This document shows, piece by piece, positions 1 to 8,500 of a DNA stretch of 64,000 nt. Under the pieces are notes generated by a model. That model did not search any database and was not told where the DNA came from. It saw only the letters and a list, made by a program, of their open reading frames with translations. The DNA lies in the NCBI RefSeq assembly GCF_900176465.1, contig NZ_FWXR01000008.1:62001-126000 (forward strand), read 5' to 3'. Origin of the DNA: Fulvimarina manganoxydans (GTDB lineage: Bacteria > Pseudomonadota > Alphaproteobacteria > Rhizobiales > Rhizobiaceae). Position numbers and translations under genes: made by a program. How positions within the stretch are numbered: the stretch's first letter is position 1; the number at the start of each line of letters is the position of its first letter.

Positions 1-349
1 CATCCTCACGGCGCGATGTCGCATCGCGGCGATTGGAAGGGCTGGCGGACTAAGGTCGTGCAGGTAAGCACGAGCCGGGTACTCTCAAGTCGACTTCGTT
101 CGAGCGGCAAGGACGATCGAACGGCGATCCCGCGTCCTCGGCGGTCAACGAATGGGCCGGCACAGAACGCTTGCCGGCGGCAGCACAGGAGATGTGCCGG
201 GAATGGCCTATGGCAGCCGGTGGTGTTCACCAGCGTCACGACTAAAAACAATCGGCTGGAGCATGTCGATCGAGCACAATGATGGCGACTGATGAGGGCG
301 ACAACGAGCCATGCGGCTCAACAGCATTCGCGACCGCGCTGAAGGCTGA
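1..349. other. gene-poor left edge
   Basis: No convincing gene with a start codon is visible. Open frames on both strands are arginine-rich and look like shadows. One plus-strand frame that ends in TAA at about 246 reads like protein (it contains a stretch SAVNEWAGTERLP) but has no ATG or ribosome site after the upstream TAA near 52. It may be the decayed end of a gene. Low certainty. Confidence 0.3.
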
Positions 350-781
350 TCACGTGTCATCGACGCGCCATGGATTGATCACGTCGACGCCCATGGCGAG
401 GAACGGGCCGGTATCGCGGGTCGCGACCGAAAACCCTTTCGACAAAGCAATCGCGGCTATGGCGGCGTCGGCAAAGCCAGCGATTTCGCGACCTTGTCTG
501 GCGGCATCCGCCGTATGTCTGGCGAAGAGTGATGCAGCCGCGAGATCAAAGGCCGCGATGCGCTCGGGAAACCCTTCGTCGACATAGGTATCGATCAGGT
601 GCTCCAGGGCGGCGCGACGACGCCCCTCCGCCAATCGCGCGGCGCCGTATCTCAGCTCCGCGACCGTGATCGTCGTGAGCCAAAGCGTCGAGCGCTTTTG
701 CGCGTTGAGCCACGCGGAGACATTTGGATCGGGGGATGATTTCATCATCTCCGAGAGGACATTGGTATCTAACACGATCAT
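350..781 (-). CDS. PIN-domain toxin, FitB/VapC type
   Basis: A 143-residue PIN-domain protein, the usual size for VapC/FitB ribonuclease toxins, which cleave specific RNAs when freed from their antitoxin. It opens with the family signature LDTNVLSEM, whose Asp is the first metal ligand. Further acidic residues follow in mid-protein (the TVAELRYG segment), and the C-terminal part has FADAAIAAIA and the late SVATRDTGPF motif typical of FitB. It follows its antitoxin directly with a 4-nt ATGA overlap, so the two are co-translated. Substrate RNA cannot be read from the sequence. Confidence 0.88.
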   Translation of the reverse strand: MIVLDTNVLSEMMKSSPDPNVSAWLNAQKRSTLWLTTITVAELRYGAARLAEGRRRAALEHLIDTYVDEGFPERIAAFDLAAASLFARHTADAARQGREIAGFADAAIAAIALSKGFSVATRDTGPFLAMGVDVINPWRVDDT

Positions 782-1017
782 TCGAAGGATGGCGCCTCGA
801 TCCCGGATCGATCGCGCTCGAAGGTGACATCGTCCAGATCCAGATCGCGCGCCAAGGCATTCAGCCAGTCACCGAAGGGCATCTCGCCCCTTGGAAACAA
901 GCCGGCGGTGAGAAGACGGCGTGCTTTCTCTTCCGCGCTGATCCCCTCACGCGCCGCCTCAGCTTGCAAAGCGCGATGAACCTCGTCCGGGAGGCGGCGA
1001 ATGGTGATTTGAGCCAT
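778..1017 (-). CDS. FitA-like ribbon-helix-helix antitoxin
   Basis: A 79-residue antitoxin. The N-terminus MAQITIRRLPDEVHRAL is the beta strand and first helix of a FitA-type ribbon-helix-helix DNA-binding fold. The acidic C-terminal tail is expected to wrap around the PIN toxin encoded next. A longer reading from 1053 exists, but the MAQITI start matches the family and leaves room for the operator. The gene is probably autorepressed through the palindromes at 1031-1071. Confidence 0.85.
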   Translation of the reverse strand: MAQITIRRLPDEVHRALQAEAAREGISAEEKARRLLTAGLFPRGEMPFGDWLNALARDLDLDDVTFERDRSGIEAPSFE

Positions 1018-1030
1018 CGAGAGAATTCCA

Positions 1031-1071
1031 GCGATATCGCAAAATGATAGCACGTTGCGGAAGTGCTATCA
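1031..1071 (-). promoter_or_regulatory. operator palindromes of the FitAB-like locus
   Basis: Directly upstream of the antitoxin lie a perfect 10-bp palindrome GCGATATCGC (1031-1040) and a perfect 9-bp inverted repeat TGATAGCAC-N9-GTGCTATCA (1045-1071). This is the expected kind of target for a ribbon-helix-helix antitoxin dimer. The palindromes are seen in the sequence; binding is inferred. Confidence 0.65.
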
Positions 1072-1154
1072 AAGCAACTGGCGGCTTTTGGATGCTCCTG
1101 GAGATACGGCAAGAACCGAATGGCTTCGAGCCGTCAAATCCATCACTGGCGCGC

Positions 1155-1601
1155 TCAATACTCCTCCGCGAGCATAGCGGTCAGGACGCGTCGGGTCATG
1201 GCGTCATCCAGCGGGTTTTCCGAGCCAAATTCGTAGGCCGCGTCATAGGAGTCGATTTTCCAGAACACTGTGGTGTCGTCGATGGTCACGGTTCCAAAGT
1301 CGTGTTCGCCGTAAGGATCGTCATCCTTTGGGAACGTGGTCTGCAAGGCCACTGCCCGCAAAATGAGAGCGATCAGAGCGCCGCCGAGATTGCCGATGCC
1401 CTGTGTCACGACCATCCGTCCGTCGGGCGCCTCCTTCTGATCAAGAAAAAACAGGTTTCGACGAAACGCATCATTCTTGGCCGCGATCGCTTCAGCGCGC
1501 CTGAGCTTGACGAGGGATGAACCGCAAGATGAGCAGCAATCGGGGATCATATGGTCGAGGGTTTCGATCGCGCCACAAGCGGTGCATTGGAACTGTGCCA
1601 T
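1155..1601 (-). CDS. DUF3768 family protein with N-terminal zinc-ribbon-like Cys pairs
   Basis: A 148-residue protein of unknown function. The C-terminal 110 residues carry the hallmarks of DUF3768, a family common on alphaproteobacterial plasmids and integrative elements: NDAFRR, VVTQGI, DDPYGEHDFG, VFWKIDSYD and the terminal LTAMLAEEY. The first 30 residues contain CTACG and CCSSCGSSL, spaced like a treble-clef or zinc-ribbon metal site, which is an extra module beyond the core. No enzymatic residues are recognised. The leader at 1602-1770 is purine-rich with a hairpin. Co-occurrence with ParB and the SNO helicase suggests an accessory role in element maintenance (inference). Confidence 0.75.
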   Translation of the reverse strand: MAQFQCTACGAIETLDHMIPDCCSSCGSSLVKLRRAEAIAAKNDAFRRNLFFLDQKEAPDGRMVVTQGIGNLGGALIALILRAVALQTTFPKDDDPYGEHDFGTVTIDDTTVFWKIDSYDAAYEFGSENPLDDAMTRRVLTAMLAEEY

Positions 1602-1770
1602 GGGAAGGCCTTTCAGAAAGAGGAGGAGGATTGAAGCCCAACGCGCTCTCGCTCGTCCTGGTTGGCTTCAGCCAATCGTCCCTCTCTCTTCCTCTCTGCT
1701 CCGGCGCAGGAGCGCCCAAGCGACCGGCACCCGGACGGGCCGAGACTTGTCGTCCTGGGCGACCATGCGG
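1602..1770 (-). promoter_or_regulatory. purine-rich leader of the DUF3768 gene
   Basis: Read on the minus strand, this untranslated stretch has a GAGGAAGAGAGAGGGA tract, then a hairpin TTGGCT-GA-AGCCAA, then a GAGCGAGAGCG tract. The order (purine tract, hairpin, GAGAG) recalls the leaders before the ParB-like gene (15470-15556), the 107-residue gene (16984-17068) and the SNO helicase (9949-10060), but the sequence match is much weaker than between the first two. The remainder up to 1980 holds no convincing gene. Confidence 0.4.
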
Positions 1771-1980
1771 CCGCGGTCGTGCGCGGCTCGGGACGAGACG
1801 TGCGTTACCGCTCTTGGGCCGCAGGGAGACCGGGATGGGAAGGCTCGGGGAGTGCCGCTTACAGCACTACTAGGGCGCGGTCCCGCGTGAGCGCGGGATT
1901 GGCATTGATCTACACCCTTGGGATTGCAAATACGACCTCTCGTTGACGAAAAGAGCGCGGGAGATTTCATAGGTCAGAGA

Positions 1981-2467
1981 ATGACCGACTTGAGCTTTAA
2001 CACCATCGCGTTGATTGCCGTGATCGGCTTCGTGCTCTTTGTAGGGTCGATTTGGTTTGGCCGGGGGTCTTCGAAATTGAAGATCGAAAGACGCCCCTTT
2101 TTGACGAAGGCTGAAATTGAGATGCTCGGCATTCTCCAGGTGGTCTTGCCGGGCCATCATGTGTCCTACCAGGTCTCGATGGGCGCGCTTTTGAAGCCGA
2201 AGCGCGGCGTGAGCAAAAAGGAGTTCTGGCAGATCCGGGGGGAGGTTCGCGCAGAAGATTGTCGATTATGTCGTGATCGATCCGGATACGGGGCGTGTCG
2301 AGGCGGTGATCGAGTTGGACGACAAAAGCCATGACGCCGATCGGGACCGTCAGCGTGATGCGATGTTGGAGGCCGGCGATTGTCGCATCGTTCGATTTCC
2401 CTCGAAACCACGACCAAATCTCGCCATCGTTCGCGAACGCACGGCCTTCTTGACGGCCGCTGCCTGA
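1981..2467 (+). pseudogene. DUF2726-type protein, frameshifted
   Basis: The first frame (from ATG 1981) gives a short N-terminus, one membrane helix (TIALIAVIGFVLFVGSIWFG), then RRPFLTKAEIEML and QVSMGALLKP, as in DUF2726 proteins, a nuclease-like fold. The second frame carries KIVDYVVIDPDTGRVEAVIE, the core acidic motif (VIELDDKSH), and the end CRIVRFPSKPRP. The two join across a run of six G at 2237-2242: five G would restore one frame of about 160 residues. Either the gene is broken, or the homopolymer is miscalled, or slippage is used. A frameshift is certain relative to the family; the reason is not. Confidence 0.7.
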
Positions 2468-2572
2468 TTACGGCCCGCTAACACAATCATTGCGCAAGGA
2501 GGCTCGAGGCGAAGTCGGGGGGCGACGAGCGTGACAAGCCCGCTCTTGAACTGTCGATCATGCGAATACCCC

Positions 2573-2718
2573 TCATTCGAGGGGATCGCTGAGGATCGCT
2601 TCGAGCTCTGCTTCCGCCTTGGCGAGTTCCGCGATGATCCACTGACGCTCTTCGCGCTCGACGGCATTCCGCGCTCGGCGCGCAGTTCCTCGATGTGCTG
2701 TTCGATAAGCATCGTCAT
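2573..2718 (-). pseudogene. small coiled-coil protein, apparent frameshift
   Basis: The minus strand begins with MTMLIEQHIEELRAE and, after a one-base shift near 2670, continues as RNAVEREERQWIIAELAKA and ends EAILSDPLE. Joined, it would be a roughly 48-residue charged helix, of a kind seen beside ParB and SNO genes on rhizobial elements. Either it is a decayed gene or the base count is wrong. No function is known. Confidence 0.4.
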
Positions 2719-3060
2719 CTCCTTGAGAGTGTGAAAGATGACGAGCGCGACGGCGGGGGCTGGAAGGGGTCAGGGATCGCGGAGCGACCGGCATAGCCGG
2801 CGAGTGGAGGAGCCGATTTTGGTGTTGCGGAGCAACGCGGAGCGGCGGCGAAATTGGAGGGACCGCTCGTCCTTGAGGCCTTTCAGGCGCCGCCGTATCC
2901 TTGGCCGACTGAGCAGGCAAAGATTCCTGGCACTGGAACCGCGAAAGAGGGCCGTCCGGCCTCGATGGCCGGTCGGTCCTCAGCGTCCGGGTTCGGGAGA
3001 TTGCAGATTGTCAGGTGGGGAGTGGCTGTCGATCGCGGCGGGAGCGAAAGCCGGATGAGA

Positions 3061-3084
3061 CAAGGCCCTCCGAGGCGGGCCTTG
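3061..3084 (-). terminator. hairpin after the DUF1640 gene
   Basis: Perfect 8-bp stem CAAGGCCC/GGGCCTTG with an 8-nt loop, nine bases past the stop of the leftward gene. There is no strong U tract, so it may end transcription weakly or protect the 3' end. Confidence 0.5.
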
Positions 3085-3092
3085 CAAAAGCG

Positions 3093-3356
3093 CTATGAGA
3101 GCAGCTTGAAGCCGGCGAGGATGATGGCGGTGAACGTCGCGAAGGTCCCGATGGCCCAGAGGATTTGGCGATTGATCGCGGCGTTGATCTTCGTTTCGAA
3201 GCGCTCGGCGATGAGATCCAGGTCTTGCTTAGATGCCATGTCTTGTTCCGCTTCGTCGTAGGCCTCGCCGATCTTCGTGGCGGCGATCACGGCGTTCTCG
3301 TGCTCGATGCCCGCGCCGGTCAAACCTTCCACGATTTTGAGCCGGTCGATCTTCAT
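3093..3356 (-). CDS. DUF1640/CCDC90-like coiled-coil membrane protein
   Basis: An 87-residue protein starting MKIDRLKIVEGLTGAGIE. It has the DUF1640 plan: a short N-terminal helical head, a central coiled coil (KQDLDLIAERFETKINAAI) and one C-terminal membrane helix (ILWAIGTFATFTAIILAGF). The mitochondrial relatives are MCUR1/CCDC90 proteins; the bacterial ones have no settled role and are frequent on alphaproteobacterial mobile elements. The ATG at 3356 was chosen because a much longer upstream extension is arginine-rich and lies in a leader. Probably an inner-membrane protein with the coil in the cytoplasm. Confidence 0.75.
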   Translation of the reverse strand: MKIDRLKIVEGLTGAGIEHENAVIAATKIGEAYDEAEQDMASKQDLDLIAERFETKINAAINRQILWAIGTFATFTAIILAGFKLLS

Positions 3357-3458
3357 GAGGGTCTCCAAAATATAAGTGGCTTTCGATGCGGGACCAATCC
3401 CCGCGAAACCTGGCTGAGCTGGGGAGCGCGCGGCCGCACCCGAAGGGTCGCAACGTGA

Positions 3459-4088
3459 GTGAAGAACCGCGAAGCGATTGCGGTGGCGCGATCTTCGGCT
3501 AAGGGTTCGCAATCTCGGGATTGGCTGGCTTTGAAAGCGCTTTGGAAGGAGACCCTCTTGAACGACGCGCGAATCGCGAAGGTGACCAAGCCGGCGGAGA
3601 CATGGCCAGGAAAAGCCACGCAGACGAGCGAGCGAAAACAGAGTCAGGACGCGCCGCGAGGTTCTTGGGCGCAATCGAAAGGACCGATCACGGCCGACGG
3701 CCAAGCGAAGCGCCTGGCCGCTGAGATCAACTCCTATCTTACCGAGCCTGCTGCGGTCTTGCCGTCCGCTGCGGACGCGGTGATGAGGCCCTTCATCAAG
3801 GGAATGGGCTCAGCCCTTCATGCGAGACGCCGGCCCCAGGTGTCTTCTCGCGATCTGGCAAAGGCGGTTCGCGTCTATACCAGCAACACGTCCTATCTCC
3901 TGGCCGCCGCGCAGCCGGACTCGATGCGCCATGACATCGACGGAGCGCCCGTCGAGCCCGTGAACGAGGAGGACCGAGACTATTCGCGCAAGCGCTTCTT
4001 AGAAAGAATGGCGACGAAGCGAAAGGCTCGCGCGGACAAAGCGGCGGCGTCCGGCAATCAGCCGCCCGACCGGACCGGCTCACCCTGA
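3459..4088 (+). CDS. ProQ/FinO-family RNA chaperone
   Basis: A 209-residue basic protein. The half from about residue 105 matches the ProQ/FinO RNA-binding fold: PFIKGMGSALHAR, SSRDLAKAVRVYTSNTSYL (helical core), then DSMRHDIDGAPVEPVNEE. ProQ-like proteins bind structured 3' ends and sRNA duplexes; on plasmids FinO-type members control conjugation or copy number through antisense RNA. The N-terminal third is charged and low in complexity, so the true start is uncertain; GTG at 3459 is the longest reading. It is the only rightward intact gene in this part and ends convergently with the small gene at 4058-4291. Confidence 0.68.
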   Translation: MKNREAIAVARSSAKGSQSRDWLALKALWKETLLNDARIAKVTKPAETWPGKATQTSERKQSQDAPRGSWAQSKGPITADGQAKRLAAEINSYLTEPAAVLPSAADAVMRPFIKGMGSALHARRRPQVSSRDLAKAVRVYTSNTSYLLAAAQPDSMRHDIDGAPVEPVNEEDRDYSRKRFLERMATKRKARADKAAASGNQPPDRTGSP

Positions 4089-4291
4089 TAATCTGGCACC
4101 CGAACCGAATTTGGTTCGAGCGCTTGCGATCCGGTCACGGTAGCGGCCGCATCGCTCGGAACGAGAAGGCCGGTCGACACGGCCGCGTAAAATCCGATGG
4201 CGGCGATCATGAAAAGGCATCCTTCAATGAGGTCGAGCGTGGTTTCCGGCACTTTCGACGTCTCGCTTCCTGATTCCTCGAACACAAGCAT
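4058..4291 (-). CDS. small putative membrane protein
   Basis: A 77-residue reading with an acidic head (MLVFEESGSETSK), one likely membrane helix (IEGCLFMIAAIGFYAAVSTG) and a polar tail. It overlaps the end of the ProQ/FinO gene by 31 bases, tail to tail. No family is recognised. It sits at the 3' side of the SNO-Toprim gene set and may be its last member; chance occurrence is possible. Confidence 0.35.
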   Translation of the reverse strand: MLVFEESGSETSKVPETTLDLIEGCLFMIAAIGFYAAVSTGLLVPSDAAATVTGSQALEPNSVRVPDYQGEPVRSGG

Positions 4292-4396
4292 AAGACGTGA
4301 TAGCCTAATGCTGAGTTATTGGAATCATTCGCCTTTCGTCAGATGCGACATCCTGCTCATCAAGACATGGTCGCCCGCCATCATGTCCGCTCAACC

Positions 4397-5428
4397 TCAT
4401 GCGGGGCCCATGCCGGGCCTGGCGAAGGCCTCGACGATCGGACCGATCTCGTGGAGCATCCGACCGTAGATGAATTCCTCGCCGATATCCGTAAGGTCGT
4501 CGTTGAAGTCATTAAACACGGGGCCGTGGATGACGACGCGACGGCCGCTCTTTCGGGCTCGCCGCGCAAGCCGGGCGGCGCCGAGACGGCCAGCCTCATC
4601 CTCGTCGTGGAAGATCCACACCTCGGCGACGTGGTCTGGAATCTCGAACAGGCCGAGATGCGTCGCGGTCAGGCAGGCCGCAAGCGGAAGATACGGCAGC
4701 ACGGTCCCGACCGACAGCATGGTCTCAAGCCCTTCGCCGCAGCCGAGCACACTGTCGCGGCGGCCAAAGCGCACGGCGTTGCCATAAAGCGTGCCCATGA
4801 CGCGCTTGGGGTCTTCCAGGTCGGCAACGCAGCGCCGCTCGACATCGAGCCAGGTCCGCGCGACCCCGGTCGTGCGCCCGGCATTGTCGGTGATCGAAGC
4901 CAGCATGGCCGGTTCGGGCGACATCTTCGATCCTCTGGGGGCGCGATAGAAGACGTTCGGATGCCAGGCCAGCGCGCGGCCGAAGCGGCGGATGCCGCGG
5001 TTCTTGAGGTACGCTTCGACGGGTGTTCCGGCGATGGGCTTGCCAGTGCCGAGGAGGCGGCGGGCCTTTTCCTGTAAGTCGCTCTGTTGGATCGCCGGCG
5101 TCTTGGCGCTGGGTTCGACGCGTTGGGCGTCGGTATGGCCGAGAAAGGCTCGCGCTTCACTCGCGACATCCGCAAAATCCGACAGCCCCTTCACATGGGC
5201 GATAATGTCGAGAAGGTCGCCGAATTCCGCTGTAGCGTAGTCCCGCCATTTGCCGGCGGAGCGGCCGCAGCGATCGGCGAGCCGCACCCGCATGCTCTGG
5301 CCGGGTGTGCCAGTGGCATCACCAACGGCCCAATAGTCTCCTTGAAGCGTTCCATCGGGCAGATAGGCCCGACAGAACGGTTCGGCGCGCGCGGCCAGTG
5401 CCTCTGCCAAGTCCGATGCGCTTTCCAT
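4397..5428 (-). CDS. Toprim-domain primase-like protein
   Basis: A 343-residue relative of plasmid and phage primase/Toprim proteins. The N-terminal part (FCRAYLPDGTLQGDYWAVGD) recalls the zinc-less primase head. The middle (GTPVEAYLKNRGI, LAWHPNVFYRA, MLASITDNAG) is the usual linker of this family. The C-terminal Toprim core has GCGEGLETMLS (glutamate motif) and WIFHDEDEAG (DxD motif near residue 274), which bind catalytic metal. ATG 5428 was preferred because GAGGG lies 9 bases ahead; an ATG at 5437 is possible. It follows the SNO helicase/methylase by 143 bases in the same direction, a pairing typical of alphaproteobacterial integrative elements. It likely primes or assists element DNA synthesis. 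Confidence 0.8.
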   Translation of the reverse strand: MESASDLAEALAARAEPFCRAYLPDGTLQGDYWAVGDATGTPGQSMRVRLADRCGRSAGKWRDYATAEFGDLLDIIAHVKGLSDFADVASEARAFLGHTDAQRVEPSAKTPAIQQSDLQEKARRLLGTGKPIAGTPVEAYLKNRGIRRFGRALAWHPNVFYRAPRGSKMSPEPAMLASITDNAGRTTGVARTWLDVERRCVADLEDPKRVMGTLYGNAVRFGRRDSVLGCGEGLETMLSVGTVLPYLPLAACLTATHLGLFEIPDHVAEVWIFHDEDEAGRLGAARLARRARKSGRRVVIHGPVFNDFNDDLTDIGEEFIYGRMLHEIGPIVEAFARPGMGPA

Positions 5429-5571
5429 GGTCCTCATCCCTCGGGCTCGGCGCGCGCGAAACGTCTCGCGCGCGGCGGATGCCGAACTCTCCGTCGACGC
5501 CTTCGCCTCAACCGGTCCTGTCTCTGGCTCTTGGCGGGACGCGCCGCGACCGCCGTCGCGGCCGTCATCGC

Positions 5572-8500
5572 TCAGGCCGCGATCGCTTCCGGCGCAGGCT
5601 CGAGTGGCTGGAACGCGTCCATCACCGCCGTCAGAACCGTGAGATCCATCAACGGAATAAAGGCGCGGGTTTTCCAGGAAATGATTTCCGTGCGGCATCC
5701 GAGGGACTTGAGGTGCTTCAGGGTGTCAGGCGTAAAGCCTACCACCTCCAGTCGATAAGCGTCCATAACGCGCGACTTCCTCAAGTTGAGAGTGTTGCCG
5801 ATCGGCACGGTCGCGCCCCGATCCATCACTGCGACCCGAGCCTCCTTCGGCGTCAGGGTCACGGTTCCGTCGAGACCGAGCTTGGCGTAGACCGCGCCGA
5901 GCTGTTCGGGCGTCACGAGACGGCCGATGACACGCTCCCCGTCGTCTGTCTGAAGACGGTAGACGCGCATGTTCTCCTCGGGAAGCCGATCCCAGATCGG
6001 CAGAAGCAGCCCGGACACGATGATGATGCGGGAGGTGGCGAACTCGGGAACGGCCGCGACCTCGGCATTCCAGGCGGTCTCGAAATCGGCGTCGGGCACC
6101 GGCTTCCAATGCGAGGCCTGCATTTCGAGAAGAAGCATGGAGTCCGTCGTCATCGGCCGATAGAGCTTGACCCGCTCGATGACATTGCCGTCGTCGCTCA
6201 TGAGACCCGACGACGGAAGCTCGAGTGCTGCTCGGCCAGACTGCTCGTTGACGAGAAGGCGGGCGTCGCAGTGCTGCTTGGCCATCTCGCGCACGTCATC
6301 GAGCGTCAAAGGACGGTTTCGCTGGACCTCCTCGACGGTCAGCGCCGTCGTCTTGGCGCCGGAGGCGGCTTCGAAGATATCCCGACGCTCGACGATCTTG
6401 AAGCTTTCGGCCGTCAAAGTCTCCAAGCCAGCATCATAGGTGCCGCCGGCGATCGCCGCCTGAACGATGTCGTCGAGGATGCCGGTGAACTCCGCGAAGA
6501 TCGCGTTCTGGTCCGCGATCCGAAGCGCAAGGCAGCGGTTGAGGAAGCGGCTGATCGGTGGCAGTTCCTCCTTTAGCATTCCATCGGAGTCCAGAAGGTC
6601 TAGGCCGGTCATCTCTTGGAACCGCGTTAGCGAACACGCCTTGATCGCGCCGGTGTAAAGGGCGGCAAAGAAGCGCCGTAGCGCAAGTCGCGCATAGGTG
6701 CTTTCGAGATTGTCCTCGGCGCGGAACATCCCCTGACCGCCGGTCTGACGCTGGCCGCGTGTGATCGCACCCAACGTGTCGAGACGCCGGGCGATCGTCG
6801 ACAGGAAGCGCTTCTCGCCCTGGACGTTGGTGGCGCAGGGCCGAAAGAGAGGAGGTTGGGCCTGGTTGGTGCGGTGGGTTCGGCCGAGACCCTGGATCGC
6901 GTTGTCGGCACGCCAGCCGGGCTCAAGCAGGTAGTGGACCCGCAGACGCTGGTTCTTGGCCGAAAGATCGGCGTGATACGACCGGCCCGTGCCGCCGGCG
7001 TCGGAGAAGATCAGAACCTGCTTGTCGTCGTTCTGGAAGGCCGATGTTTCCGAGAGGTTGGACGAGGCTGGGCGATTGACGACCTTGAGCTTGTTGTCGC
7101 TCGTCTTGATAATACGCCGCGAGCGGCCGGTGACTTCGGCGACGACCTCCGTCCCGAAATGCCAGATGAGCTGATCCAGGGCGGACTGAACCGGCGCGAG
7201 GGCGCCGAGCTTTTCGATCATGGCGTCGCGGGACGCTTCGGCTTCGCGGCAGAAGACCGGATTGCCATCGGGATCAACCACGGGCTTCGAACGCAGAACG
7301 CCGTCCTCGTCGGTGTAGGGCTCGAAGAGCTGCGTCGGAAAGGAATGGACGAGATAGTCCATGACGTACTCGCGCGGCGTGACGTCGACCTGGAGATCGC
7401 CCCATTCGGATGCGGGGATGTCGGCAAGGCGCCGTTCCATCAGGGATTCAGACGTCGACACGATCTGCACGACGGCAGCGTGGCCGGCGACGAGATCCGC
7501 CTCGATCGACCGGATCAGGCTCGGACACTTCATCGTGCAAATCAGGTGCGAGAAGAAGCGCTGCTTGTTCGACTCGAAGGCCGAGCGTGCGGCGCTCTTG
7601 GCCGCAGGGTTCAAGGTGCCCTCGTCGCTGGTGACGCCGGAGGCCGCCAGCGCTCTTTCGAGATGCGAATGGATCACCTGGAAGGCGTCGGCATAGGAGT
7701 CGTAGATCTCCACCTGGGCCGGCGTCAGCTCATGGACGAGCATGTCATACTCGACCCCGTCATAGGAGACCGAGCGTGCGGTGTAGAGACCGAGCGCCTT
7801 AAGGTCGCGGGAGATGACCTCCATCGCCGCGATGCCGCCCGCTTCCATCGAAGAGACGAAGGCCGAACGTGTCGTAAACGGGAAGTCGCCGGTGCTCCAT
7901 AGACCGAGACGCGAGGCGTAGGCGAGATTGGCGACTTCCGTCGCGCCGGTGGCCGACACATAGAGGATGCGAGCGCCGGGCACGGCGTCCTGAAGAAGCA
8001 GCCCGGCTCGACCCTGTTGCGACGGCTTTTTCTCGCCGCGCTCCGAGCCCGATGCGGCCGCGTTTGCCATGGCATGGGCCTCGTCGAAGGCGATGACGCC
8101 GTCGAAATTCTCACCGAGCCAGTCGGTGACCTGTTTCAGGCGGCTCGCCTTGATGCGGTCGCCATGCTGTCGCTCGGCCGAGCGAAGCGTGGCGTAGGTC
8201 ACGAACAGGATACCCTCACCGAGCCGAATTTCGGAGCCTTGCGGAAAGCGCGACAGGGGCACGATGTCGGAGGCAGCACCGCCGAGCGCGGTCCAGTCGC
8301 GCTGTGCGTCCTCGATCAGCTTATCCGACTTCGACAGCCAGATCGCCTTGCGACGACCCTGAAGCCAGTTGTCGAGGATGACGCCGGCGACCTGCCGGCC
8401 CTTGCCGCAGCCAGTGCCGTCGCCGAGGAAATAGCCGCGGCGGATTTGCCGCCCCTCGCCGCTTGCCGCCCGCACCAGCTCACCGGTGTCGGGGTGACGC